A DNA stretch of 64,000 nt, from contig NZ_DEXW01000043.1 of assembly GCF_002364335.1 (NCBI RefSeq), positions 19,290-83,289 of the forward strand. Reading direction: 5' to 3'. Positions 52,701 through 61,636 of this stretch are shown piece by piece; the stretch's first letter is position 1; every line of letters starts with the position of its first letter. The notes below the pieces were generated by a model. The model saw only the letters and a list, made by a program, of their open reading frames with translations. It did not search any database and was not told the DNA's origin. This DNA comes from Winogradskyella sp. UBA3174. GTDB lineage: Bacteria > Bacteroidota > Bacteroidia > Flavobacteriales > Flavobacteriaceae. Position numbers and translations under genes: made by a program.

Positions 52701-53557
52701 CTGACGATCACACCAATGAAATGGTGGCAGATTTAATCCATAACTATAAAATCAAAGAAAATGATCTTCAAGGTTCATTAAGACGTGAGAAGTTTACGAT
52801 TTCTGTAGGTGATGAGTTACCAGCAGGTATTATTAAATTAGCTAAGGTTTATATCGCTAAAAAGCGTAAACTTAAAGTTGGTGATAAAATGGCAGGACGT
52901 CACGGTAACAAAGGTATTGTTGCTCGTATTGTTCGCCAAGAAGATATGCCTTTCTTAGAGGATGGAACTCCAGTTGATATTGTGTTAAATCCCCTTGGTG
53001 TACCTTCTCGTATGAATATTGGTCAGATATATGAAACCGTTTTAGGTTGGGCTGGTCAAGATTTAGGAAGAACATATGCAACACCAATTTTTGATGGAGC
53101 TACTTTAGATCAGATTAATGAATATACAGATGAAGCTGGTATTCCTAGATTTGGTCATACGTATCTTTATGATGGTGGAACGGGTGATCGTTTTGATCAA
53201 CCAGCAACAGTTGGTGTGATTTATATGATTAAACTTGGTCACATGATTGATGATAAGATGCACGCGCGTTCTATCGGACCATACTCATTAATTACGCAAC
53301 AACCATTAGGTGGTAAAGCACAATTTGGTGGTCAGCGTTTTGGTGAAATGGAGGTTTGGGCACTTGAGGCTTATGGAGCATCTAGTACACTACGTGAGAT
53401 CCTAACTGTAAAATCAGATGATGTTATTGGTAGAGCTAAAACTTACGAAGCAATCGTTAAGGGAGAGCCAATGCCAGAACCAGGACTACCAGAATCGTTC
53501 AACGTACTTATGCACGAATTGAAAGGTTTATGTTTAGATATTAGATTAGAAGAATAA
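49745..53557 (+). CDS. rpoB: RNA polymerase beta subunit
   Basis: This protein of 1270 residues starts [20 protein letters not shown]. The rifampicin region reads [20 protein letters not shown] and [20 protein letters not shown], and [20 protein letters not shown] follows. Late conserved parts are [38 protein letters not shown] and [14 protein letters not shown]. It forms the catalytic core with RpoC. The Gln, Asp, His-equivalent (here HKRRLSAL) and Ser positions of the Rif pocket look wild type. Confidence 0.99.
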   Translation: [1270 protein letters not shown]

Positions 53558-53573
53558 ATTTAGGTGAGCACGT

Positions 53574-53600
53574 AACAGTTTTGGTTTTTCTAAAACTGTT
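53574..53600 (+). other. Hairpin between rpoB and rpoC
   Basis: AACAGTTTT (53574-53582) pairs with AAAACTGTT (53592-53600) around a nine-base loop. It fills the 69-base gap and has no U-tract after it, so mRNA processing or pausing is more likely than termination. Confidence 0.6.
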
Positions 53601-53626
53601 GCTGCTAACTGAATACTTTAAAGAAC

Positions 53627-56600
53627 ATGGCAAGAAGACAAGATAAGAATACAATTCAGAAATTTAACAAGATTTCTATCGGTTTAGCATCACCTGAGTC
53701 AGTATTAGGAGCATCTCGTGGCGAAGTTTTAAAACCGGAAACAATTAATTATCGAACACACAAACCAGAACGTGACGGTTTGTTTTGTGAGCGTATTTTT
53801 GGTCCTGTAAAGGATTTTGAATGTGCTTGTGGTAAATATAAAAGAATACGTTACAAGGGAATCGTATGTGACCGTTGTGGTGTAGAAGTAACAGAGAAGA
53901 AAGTACGTAGAGATCGCGTAGGACACATCAATCTAGTTGTGCCTGTAGCTCATATCTGGTATTTCCGTTCGTTACCAAACAAAATTGGTTACCTTCTTGG
54001 ATTACCATCTAAGAAATTAGATATGATTATCTATTATGAGCGTTATGTAGTTATCCAACCAGGTATAGCTATGAATGCTGAAGGTGAACCAGTACAAAAA
54101 ATGGATTTTTTAACAGAAGAAGAGTATCTAACTATATTAGAAACTATTCCTCAAGAAAATCAATATTTAGATGATAAAGACCCTAATAAATTCATCGCAA
54201 AGATGGGTGCTGAGTGTCTTATCGACTTATTAGCAAGAATAGATTTAGATCAGTTATCATATGATTTAAGACATAAAGCTAACAACGAAACATCTAAGCA
54301 ACGTAAAACTGAAGCTTTAAAACGTTTACAAGTTGTTGAAGCGTTTAGAGATTCTAACTTAGTTAGAGAGAACAGACCAGAATGGATGATTGTGAAGGCT
54401 GTTCCTGTAATTCCACCAGAATTAAGACCTTTAGTGCCTTTAGATGGTGGTCGTTTTGCAACTTCAGATTTAAATGATTTATACCGTCGTGTAATTATTC
54501 GTAACAACCGTTTAAAGCGTTTGGTAGAGATAAAAGCACCAGAGGTGATTTTACGTAATGAGAAACGTATGTTACAAGAATCAGTAGATTCATTATTTGA
54601 TAACACACGTAAATCATCTGCTGTAAAAACAGATTCTAACAGACCTTTAAAATCATTATCAGATTCACTTAAAGGTAAGCAAGGACGTTTCCGTCAAAAC
54701 TTACTAGGTAAACGTGTTGATTATTCTGCACGTTCTGTAATTGTTGTTGGACCAGAATTGAAATTATTTGAATGTGGATTGCCTAAAGATATGGCAGCAG
54801 AGCTTTACAAGCCTTTTATCATCAGAAAATTGATTGAAAGAGGGATTGTTAAAACTGTAAAATCTGCAAAGAAAATTATAGATAGAAAAGAACCTGTAGT
54901 TTGGGATATCTTAGAGAATGTTTTAAAAGGGCATCCAGTGCTTTTAAACCGTGCCCCTACGTTACACAGACTTGGTATTCAAGCATTTCAACCTAAGCTT
55001 ATTGAAGGTAAGGCGATTCAGTTACACCCTTTAGTGTGTACTGCATTTAATGCCGATTTCGATGGTGACCAGATGGCTGTGCATTTACCATTAGGACCTG
55101 AAGCTATTTTAGAATGTCAATTATTAATGTTGGCTTCACATAATATATTAAACCCAGCAAATGGTGCACCAGTTACTGTTCCTTCTCAGGATATGGTACT
55201 TGGCTTATATTATATGACTAAGCTTAGAACATCTACTAAAGATATACCTGTTAAAGGTGAAGGTTTAACGTTCTATTCTCCAGAAGAAGTAACAATTGCT
55301 TACAACGAGAAGATGGTAGATCTTAACGCTGGTATAAAGGTAAGAACTTTCGACTTTAATGAAGAAGGAGAGCTTACTAAGCAAATTATAGAAACAACTG
55401 TAGGACGTGTGCTTTTCAACGAAAAAGTACCAGCTGCAGCAGGATATATTAATGAGGTATTAACGAAGAAATCTCTTAGAGATATTATTCACGGTATTCT
55501 TAAAAAGACAAGTGTGCCTGAAACGGCTGATTTCTTAGATGAAATTAAAACACAAGGATATAAGTTTGCATTTCAAGGTGGATTATCATTTAGTTTAGGT
55601 GACATTATTATACCTAAAGAGAAGCAAGGAATGATTGATGCTGCTAATAAGCAAGTTGATGGTATTATGGGTAACTATAATATGGGACTTATTACCAATA
55701 ACGAACGTTATAACCAAGTTATTGATATTTGGACATCTACGAATGCAGAATTGACTGAATTGTCAATGAAGCGTATCCGCGAAGATCAACAAGGATTTAA
55801 CTCGGTGTTTATGATGCTAGATTCTGGTGCTCGTGGATCTAAAGAACAGATTCGTCAGTTAACTGGTATGCGTGGATTAATGGCTAAGCCTAAAAAATCG
55901 AATGCAGGTGGTGGTGAAATTATTGAAAATCCAATTCTCTCTAATTTTAAAGAAGGTCTTTCAATTTTAGAATACTTTATTTCTACACACGGTGCACGTA
56001 AAGGTCTTGCAGATACAGCTCTTAAAACGGCAGATGCAGGTTACTTAACACGTCGTTTGGTAGATGTTTCACAAGATGTTATCGTTTACGAAGAAGATTG
56101 TGGTACACTAAGAGGTATAGAAGTTTCTGCACTTAAGAAGAATGAAGAAATTGTTGAAAACTTAGAAGCTAGAGTAGTAGGTAGAACATCTCTTAATGAC
56201 GTTTATAATCCATTAACTGAAGAAATTATTGTAGAAGCTGGTGATCATATTGATGATATCATCGCAAAGAAAATTGGAGATTCACCAATAGAGTCTATAG
56301 AAGTACGTTCCCCATTATCATGTGAAGCCAAAAAGGGTATTTGTGTGAAATGTTACGGTCGTAACCTTGCAACTGGTAAGCTGGTTCAAAGAGGTGAGGC
56401 TGTTGGTGTAGTTGCTGCTCAATCGATTGGTGAGCCAGGTACACAGTTAACATTACGTACATTCCACGTAGGTGGTATTGCAGGTAATATTTCTGAAGAA
56501 AATAAGTTAACTGTCAAGTTTGATGGTGTAGCTGAGATTGAAGATCTTAAAACGGTTAAAACTAAAGATAAAGAAGGAAAAGAAGTAGATGTTGTTATTT

Positions 56601-57928
56601 CTAGAACTTCAGAATTAAAATTAGTTGATGCTAAAACAGGAATTGTTTTAAGTACAAATAATATACAGTACGGTTCGCATATTTTTGTTAAGCCAGGTGC
56701 TAAAGTGAAGAAAGGTGCTACGATCTCTCAATGGGATCCATATAACGGTGTAATTATTTCAGAATTTGCTGGTAAAGTGAAGTATGAAAACATCGAACAA
56801 GGTATCACATACCAAGTAGAGATTGATGAGCAAACTGGTTTCCAAGAGAAAGTAATTTCAGAATCTAGAAATAAGAAGTTGATTCCAACGTTATTGATTG
56901 AAGATTCTAAAGGAGAAACTATCCGTTCTTATAACTTACCAGTTGGAGCACATATAATGATTGATGATGGAGATAAAATTGGTATCGGTAAGATTTTAGT
57001 TAAGATACCGCGTAAATCTGCTAAAGCAGGTGATATTACTGGTGGTCTTCCTCGTGTAACAGAATTATTTGAAGCGCGTAACCCGTCTAATCCTGCTGTA
57101 GTTAGTGCGATTGATGGTGTGGTTTCATTTGGTAAAATTAAGCGTGGTAACCGTGAGATTATCATCGAGTCTAAATTAGGTGATGTTAAGAAATACTTAG
57201 TGAAATTATCTAATCAGATTCTTGTACAAGAAAATGATTATGTAAAAGCTGGTATGCCTTTATCTGATGGTTCTATTACACCCAACGATATCTTAAATAT
57301 TCAAGGCCCTTCAGCGGTACAACAATACTTAGTTAACGAAGTACAGGAAGTATATCGTTTACAAGGTGTAAAGATTAATGATAAGCACTTCGAAGTTGTT
57401 GTAAGACAGATGATGCGTAAAGTTAGAATTATTGATTCTGGTGATACAATCTTCTTAGAAAATCAACTCGTTCATAAATCAGATTTCATTGAAGAGAACG
57501 ATAAGATGTTCGGAATGAAAGTGGTTGAAGAAGCTGGTGATTCTGAGAATTTTAAATCAGGTCAAATCGTATCGCCTAGAGATTTAAGAGACGAAAACTC
57601 TAGCTTACGTAGAGAAGATAAGAATCTTGTAACTGCAAGAGACGTGAGTCCTGCAACTGCAACTCCAATTTTACAAGGTATTACAAGAGCATCATTACAA
57701 ACTAAGTCGTTTATATCTGCGGCATCGTTCCAAGAAACAACTAAAGTTCTTAACGAAGCGGCTGTAAATGGTAAAGTCGATACGCTTGAAGGACTTAAAG
57801 AAAATGTAATTGTTGGTCATAGAATACCAGCAGGTACAGGTGTTAGAGAGTACGAACATATCATTGTAGGTTCTAAAGAAGAGTTTAATGAAATGATGAA
57901 AGCTAAAGAAGAAATGAATTTTAATTAA
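53627..57928 (+). CDS. rpoC: RNA polymerase beta' subunit
   Basis: This protein of 1433 residues has the N-terminal zinc ribbon CACGKYKRIRYKGIVCDRCG. LLGKRVDYSARSVIVVGPEL and the catalytic NADFDGDQMAVHLPLGPEA carry the three Mg-binding Asp residues. The second zinc site is SCEAKKGICVKCYGRNLATG, and GIARASLQTKSFISAASFQE-like text (here GITRASLQTKS) lies near the end. It ends in KAKEEMNFN. A strong terminator follows 30 bases later. Confidence 0.99.
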   Translation: MARRQDKNTIQKFNKISIGLASPESVLGASRGEVLKPETINYRTHKPERDGLFCERIFGPVKDFECACGKYKRIRYKGIVCDRCGVEVTEKKVRRDRVGHINLVVPVAHIWYFRSLPNKIGYLLGLPSKKLDMIIYYERYVVIQPGIAMNAEGEPVQKMDFLTEEEYLTILETIPQENQYLDDKDPNKFIAKMGAECLIDLLARIDLDQLSYDLRHKANNETSKQRKTEALKRLQVVEAFRDSNLVRENRPEWMIVKAVPVIPPELRPLVPLDGGRFATSDLNDLYRRVIIRNNRLKRLVEIKAPEVILRNEKRMLQESVDSLFDNTRKSSAVKTDSNRPLKSLSDSLKGKQGRFRQNLLGKRVDYSARSVIVVGPELKLFECGLPKDMAAELYKPFIIRKLIERGIVKTVKSAKKIIDRKEPVVWDILENVLKGHPVLLNRAPTLHRLGIQAFQPKLIEGKAIQLHPLVCTAFNADFDGDQMAVHLPLGPEAILECQLLMLASHNILNPANGAPVTVPSQDMVLGLYYMTKLRTSTKDIPVKGEGLTFYSPEEVTIAYNEKMVDLNAGIKVRTFDFNEEGELTKQIIETTVGRVLFNEKVPAAAGYINEVLTKKSLRDIIHGILKKTSVPETADFLDEIKTQGYKFAFQGGLSFSLGDIIIPKEKQGMIDAANKQVDGIMGNYNMGLITNNERYNQVIDIWTSTNAELTELSMKRIREDQQGFNSVFMMLDSGARGSKEQIRQLTGMRGLMAKPKKSNAGGGEIIENPILSNFKEGLSILEYFISTHGARKGLADTALKTADAGYLTRRLVDVSQDVIVYEEDCGTLRGIEVSALKKNEEIVENLEARVVGRTSLNDVYNPLTEEIIVEAGDHIDDIIAKKIGDSPIESIEVRSPLSCEAKKGICVKCYGRNLATGKLVQRGEAVGVVAAQSIGEPGTQLTLRTFHVGGIAGNISEENKLTVKFDGVAEIEDLKTVKTKDKEGKEVDVVISRTSELKLVDAKTGIVLSTNNIQYGSHIFVKPGAKVKKGATISQWDPYNGVIISEFAGKVKYENIEQGITYQVEIDEQTGFQEKVISESRNKKLIPTLLIEDSKGETIRSYNLPVGAHIMIDDGDKIGIGKILVKIPRKSAKAGDITGGLPRVTELFEARNPSNPAVVSAIDGVVSFGKIKRGNREIIIESKLGDVKKYLVKLSNQILVQENDYVKAGMPLSDGSITPNDILNIQGPSAVQQYLVNEVQEVYRLQGVKINDKHFEVVVRQMMRKVRIIDSGDTIFLENQLVHKSDFIEENDKMFGMKVVEEAGDSENFKSGQIVSPRDLRDENSSLRREDKNLVTARDVSPATATPILQGITRASLQTKSFISAASFQETTKVLNEAAVNGKVDTLEGLKENVIVGHRIPAGTGVREYEHIIVGSKEEFNEMMKAKEEMNFN

Positions 57929-57958
57929 TTTAGGTTTCATTAAGTACATATAATAGAA

Positions 57959-57995
57959 ATAAAAGCCTTCAAGTTAATGACGAGAAGGCTTTTAT
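57959..57995. terminator. Terminator after rpoC
   Basis: ATAAAAGCCTTC (57959-57970) pairs perfectly with GAAGGCTTTTAT (57984-57995), a 12-bp stem with a 13-base loop and a T-tract within its 3' arm. It ends 20 bases before the DUF3467 gene. Confidence 0.8.
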
Positions 57996-58014
57996 ATTAA
58001 CAAAAATATAGATT

Positions 58015-58332
58015 ATGGCAGACGAAAAAAATAATCCTAAAAAAGGACAAATTAATATTGAACTAGACGAGAAAGTGGCAGAGGGTATATATTCTAACCT
58101 AGCAATTATAAATCACTCAGTATCTGAGTTTGTAGTTGATTTTGTAAGTGTTATGCCTGGTACACCAAAGAGTAAAGTAAAGTCTCGTATCATATTAACA
58201 CCACAACACGCTAAACGCTTATTAAAAGCATTAGGAGATAATGTGGTAAGGTTTGAAAAGGCACATGGAGAAATTAAAGATTACGAGCAACCTCCAATAC
58301 CTCTTAATTTTGGTCCTACAGGTCAGGCCTAA
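58015..58332 (+). CDS. DUF3467 family protein
   Basis: This protein of 105 residues contains INIELDEKVAEGIYSNLAII, NHSVSEFVVDFVSVMPGTPK and KVKSRIILTPQHAKRLLKAL, the whole of the DUF3467 family. The family is common in Bacteroidota just after rpoC; its function is unknown. The protein is small, cytoplasmic and acidic to neutral. It has its own terminator at 58444, and the one at 57959 isolates it from rpoC unless there is read-through. Confidence 0.88.
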   Translation: MADEKNNPKKGQINIELDEKVAEGIYSNLAIINHSVSEFVVDFVSVMPGTPKSKVKSRIILTPQHAKRLLKALGDNVVRFEKAHGEIKDYEQPPIPLNFGPTGQA

Positions 58333-58443
58333 TTGGTGAATTGAGATACTATTGTAAATCTATATAGACTTGCTCGACATGTTTTTTAAGGAGTAACCAC
58401 TTATTCATTTAAACTTTGGGACATCAGGTCTGTCTTAAAAAAT

Positions 58444-58478
58444 AAACCCTTTGTAGTAAAATCTACAAGGGTTTTTTT
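58444..58478. terminator. Intrinsic terminator between convergent genes
   Basis: AAACCCTTTGTAG (58444-58456) pairs with CTACAAGGGTTT (58463-58474) with one bulged T, followed by more T. It serves DUF3467 and, in reverse, the Fe-S protein gene ending at 58497. Confidence 0.85.
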
Positions 58479-58496
58479 ATGCGATTCAGTTATTAC

Positions 58497-58727
58497 TTAC
58501 GCAACATCTTTTTGGTTAAAATAATATTGTAATGCACCAGATGGGCATTTATTAATTTGATTAATAATGGCATCAGTCTGTTCTCCTTCTAGGTCAATCC
58601 AAGGAATTACTGAATTTCTAAATACGTTTGAAAGTTGCTTTGCACAAATACCTGCATTTGTACAACAGCAAGGTTTGTAGGTAACAGTAATTTCTTCGTT
58701 ACTGAAAACGTTTGCGTTAATATCCAT
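58497..58727 (-). CDS. Divergent [4Fe-4S] mono-cluster protein
   Basis: This protein of 76 residues contains EEITVTYKPCCCTNAGICAK near residue 11, LSNVFRNSVIPWIDLEGE and the end motif INKCPSGALQYYFN. The Cys layout and CPSGAL end fit the Fer4_19 family, which is usually 65-80 residues and sometimes fused to CDGSH or GNAT parts. It may act as an electron carrier. It lies 142 bases downstream of nothing on its strand except prfC, which points the same way but ends before it in the other order, so it is probably transcribed alone. Confidence 0.82.
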   Translation of the reverse strand: MDINANVFSNEEITVTYKPCCCTNAGICAKQLSNVFRNSVIPWIDLEGEQTDAIINQINKCPSGALQYYFNQKDVA

Positions 58728-58869
58728 AATAAGTAGATTAGTTTGGGGTTAATCTTAGTCTCAATGTATAGATAGCAATTCAAGATCAACTAAAAAGATC
58801 GATAAAAAACCAAATAAACCGATTAAGTGTTGTTTTTTTAAGTGCTATTCGATGAACGACTTACTTATT

Positions 58870-60459
58870 TTATTCAAATTCAGAAGTCAAATGAAAGACA
58901 ATGTTAGGATATTTTTGCTGTGTCATTTGTAATGAGAACGTAGAATCTGCTAAAAACACCAATTGATTTTGCTTATCTCTAGCTAAAAAGCGTTGCTTAA
59001 CTCTCAAAAATTCTTTAAACTCTTCACTCTTTTCATTTTCAGCTTTTACCCAACATGCTTTGTGAACATTTAAATTTTCATAAGTACACTTAGCTCCATA
59101 TTCATGCTCTAGTCTATATTGAATCACTTCATATTGCAGCGCACCAACAGTCCCTATTACCTTTCTGCCATTTAGGTCTAAAGTAAATAACTGTGCAACA
59201 CCTTCATCCATTAATTGATCTATACCTTTATTAAGTTGTTTAGATTTCATCGGATCAGCATTATTGATATATCTAAAGTGTTCTGGTGAAAAACTAGGAA
59301 CACCTTTATAGTTTAGTACTTCGCCTTCTGTTAAGGTATCTCCAATTTTAAAACTTCCGGTATCTTGTAATCCAACGATATCACCAGGATAAGAAATATC
59401 TACTATTTCTTTCTTTTCTGCAAAGAAAGCATTTGGACTAGAAAATTTTAGTTTTTTATTAAGTCTTACATGGAGGTATGGTGTGTTACGTTTAAATTCT
59501 CCTGAAACAATTTTTATAAATGCTAATCGGTTTCTGTGATTAGGATCCATGTTGGCATGTATCTTAAATACAAACCCAGTAAATTTATCTTCGTCTGGTT
59601 TTACCAATCGTTCTTCACTGTACTTAGGTCTTGGTTTAGGGGCAATGTCTACAAAACAATCCAGTAATTCTCTAACTCCAAAATTATTTAATGCCGAACC
59701 AAAAAAGACGGGTTGTTGCGCACCATTTAAATAATCGTCTTTATTAAATTGAGGATAAATACCTTCTACCAATTCAATTTCTTCTCTTAGGGTACTTGCT
59801 GCAGTTTCACCTATAAGTTTGTTTAATTCTGGTGATGATAAATCTGAAATTTCAATCGTTTCTTCAATATCTTTTCTACTATCTCCACTAAAAAGATTCA
59901 CATTTTTTTCCCATAGATTATAAATACCTTTAAAATCGTAACCCATACCTATAGGGAAACTTAAAGGGACAACCTTTAATCCTAACTTTTGTTCAATTTC
60001 ATCTAAAAGATCAAAAGCATCTTTACCTTCTCTATCCATTTTATTGATGAAAACAATTATTGGAATTTTTCGCATTCTGCAGACTTCAACCAATTTCTTG
60101 GTTTGTTCCTCAACACCTTTAGCAACATCAATAACAACAATAACACTATCTACAGCAGTTAAGGTTCTAAATGTATCTTCGGCAAAGTCCTTGTGACCAG
60201 GAGTATCTAGAATATTAATTTTAATACCATTATACTCAAAAGCTAATACTGAAGTCGCAACAGAAATACCACGCTGACGTTCTATTTCCATAAAGTCACT
60301 CGTAGCACCTTTCTTAATCTTATTACTCTTTACGGCACCAGCCTCTTGTATAGCTCCGCCAAACAAAAGTAATTTTTCTGTAAGTGTAGTTTTACCTGCA
60401 TCTGGGTGAGAGATAATACCAAAGGTTCTCCGTCTGTTTATTTCTTCTAAAAAAGCCAT
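58870..60459 (-). CDS. prfC: Peptide chain release factor 3
   Basis: This GTPase of 529 residues has G1 ISHPDAGKTTLTEKLLLFGG, switch RQRGISVATSVLAFEYNG, G3 LDTPGHKDFAEDTFRTLTAV and G4 INKMDREGKDAFDLLDEIEQ. The C-terminal half contains GAVGALQYEVIQYRLEHEYG-like text (here GTVGALQYEVIQ), which separates RF3 from EF-G. It recycles RF1/RF2 after termination. A TATATTTG box lies upstream at 60483-60490 on this strand. Confidence 0.96.
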   Translation of the reverse strand: MAFLEEINRRRTFGIISHPDAGKTTLTEKLLLFGGAIQEAGAVKSNKIKKGATSDFMEIERQRGISVATSVLAFEYNGIKINILDTPGHKDFAEDTFRTLTAVDSVIVVIDVAKGVEEQTKKLVEVCRMRKIPIIVFINKMDREGKDAFDLLDEIEQKLGLKVVPLSFPIGMGYDFKGIYNLWEKNVNLFSGDSRKDIEETIEISDLSSPELNKLIGETAASTLREEIELVEGIYPQFNKDDYLNGAQQPVFFGSALNNFGVRELLDCFVDIAPKPRPKYSEERLVKPDEDKFTGFVFKIHANMDPNHRNRLAFIKIVSGEFKRNTPYLHVRLNKKLKFSSPNAFFAEKKEIVDISYPGDIVGLQDTGSFKIGDTLTEGEVLNYKGVPSFSPEHFRYINNADPMKSKQLNKGIDQLMDEGVAQLFTLDLNGRKVIGTVGALQYEVIQYRLEHEYGAKCTYENLNVHKACWVKAENEKSEEFKEFLRVKQRFLARDKQNQLVFLADSTFSLQMTQQKYPNIVFHLTSEFE

Positions 60460-60482
60460 ATAGATAAATTATAAAAGGATTG

Positions 60483-60490
60483 CAAATATA
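60483..60490 (-). promoter_or_regulatory. Putative -7 element for prfC
   Basis: Read on the minus strand, 60490-60483 is TATATTTG, followed by C, a good TAnnTTTG match 23 bases before the prfC ATG. No TTG lies at the usual -33 spacing. Confidence 0.5.
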
Positions 60491-60668
60491 GTAGTATTAA
60501 ACACATATAAATAAAAGCAATTTATAATAAATGCATTAAATTACTTAAAACGGTATTAATCTTTTTTGTAATTTTTCATTAAGATAATTTCTTACTATTT
60601 TTTGAAGTTGATTATTAGCAAATCTCTTCAATAATAATCTATTTAGTCAGTTTATTTTAAATGTGACA

Positions 60669-60692
60669 TTAAGACATCCTAACGTGTCTTAA
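60669..60692. promoter_or_regulatory. Operator-like palindrome upstream of the OmpA-like gene
   Basis: TTAAGACA (60669-60676) and TGTCTTAA (60685-60692) are perfect inverted arms eight bases apart. A second palindrome, GATAAG-CGTAA-CTTATC, lies at 60785-60801. The rest of the 378-base gap 60460-60837 is AT-rich without a gene. Both palindromes could be protein-binding sites or RNA hairpins. Confidence 0.4.
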
Positions 60693-60837
60693 GTTTATTA
60701 AAGGATAAGATATTTTATTTTTATATTGAATAATCTTACAAAAAATTCGCCATTTACACTTTACGAAGATATTCTTACTTTATCGATAAGCGTAACTTAT
60801 CTTATATATATGAATTATACATCAACTACATAATAAT

Positions 60838-61533
60838 ATGAATATCTCTACTCGATTTTTGCTTAATAGAAATTATTCTATTTTCTTAGTATTGTTTGCA
60901 TTAATAATCACAACACAGATATCGTTTTCTCAAACCACAGCAACTCCTTGTGATACTACTGCAATTAAATCTTCAAACGAATCTACTTGTAGTGATAACA
61001 GTATATATTCAGATATAACTGACGATATATTTACGGCAGATATTACAGTCACTTTTACTGATACACCTATAACTGGCACATTAGATTTAACAGGATGTGG
61101 TACAGCAACTGTTTCATTAGTTGGTTTAACATCACCACATACGTTTCAAGATGTATTACTAGGATTAATTTTAGTTGGTGGTCCTATAGCTCAATTAATT
61201 CCGGGTCAAATTTTTACTGCCACATACCAAATTGCACAAGCAGATTTAGATGCAAGTATTGTAATAAATTCGGCAACAGTTAGTGGTGAAGAGCCAGCGT
61301 CTTACAACGAAAAATTATCTGGCATAAGAGCACAATCAACCCGTAAATATTTAATAAACGGAATTTTATAAGAACGTTTAACAGCTAAGGGTTATGGTGA
61401 GTCTAGATTAATTAACGATTGTGGTTGCGAACCTACTAATTATTCAAGTTGTTCAGAAGAAGAACACCAGCTAAATAGACGAAGCGAATTCATTATTACA
61501 AGTATTAATGGAAAAACGTGTCCTGAAGACTAA
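60838..61533 (+). pseudogene. Chimeric adhesin/OmpA-like gene interrupted by an in-frame stop
   Basis: The reading frame starts with a signal peptide (FALIITTQISFSQTTATPC). It continues through adhesin-type strands (TGTLDLTGCGTATVSLVGLT; TATYQIAQADLDASIVINSA) and enters an OmpA C-terminal domain at SYNEKLSGIRAQSTRKYL. A TAA at 61369-61371 cuts it, but the same frame goes on as ERLTAKGYGESRLINDCGCE and HQLNRRSEFIITSING to TAA 61531-61533. The three modules join abruptly, and the front half of the OmpA domain is missing, so this looks like a large adhesin or OmpA protein collapsed by deletion and then stopped. A terminator follows. Stop read-through is an unlikely alternative. Confidence 0.75.
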
Positions 61534-61560
61534 TCCTTGTTTCAATTAAACAAAAAAAAC

Positions 61561-61589
61561 CCGTTTATTTATTTAAACGGCTTTTTTTT
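61561..61589. terminator. Intrinsic terminator after the OmpA-like pseudogene
   Basis: CCGTTTA (61561-61567) pairs with TAAACGG (61574-61580) around a six-base loop, followed by eight T (61582-61589) and preceded by eight A. It works in both directions and separates the pseudogene from idi. Confidence 0.85.
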
Positions 61590-61624
61590 ATGAAATCCTT
61601 TACTATTTTTTCAGCTTTAGGTGT

Positions 61625-61632
61625 TAATTTTG
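61625..61632 (+). promoter_or_regulatory. Putative -7 element TAATTTTG just before idi
   Basis: TAATTTTG followed by C fits TAnnTTTG and ends four bases before the idi ATG, so the transcript would be nearly leaderless. No -33 TTG is apparent. Confidence 0.45.
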
Positions 61633-61636
61633 CTTT

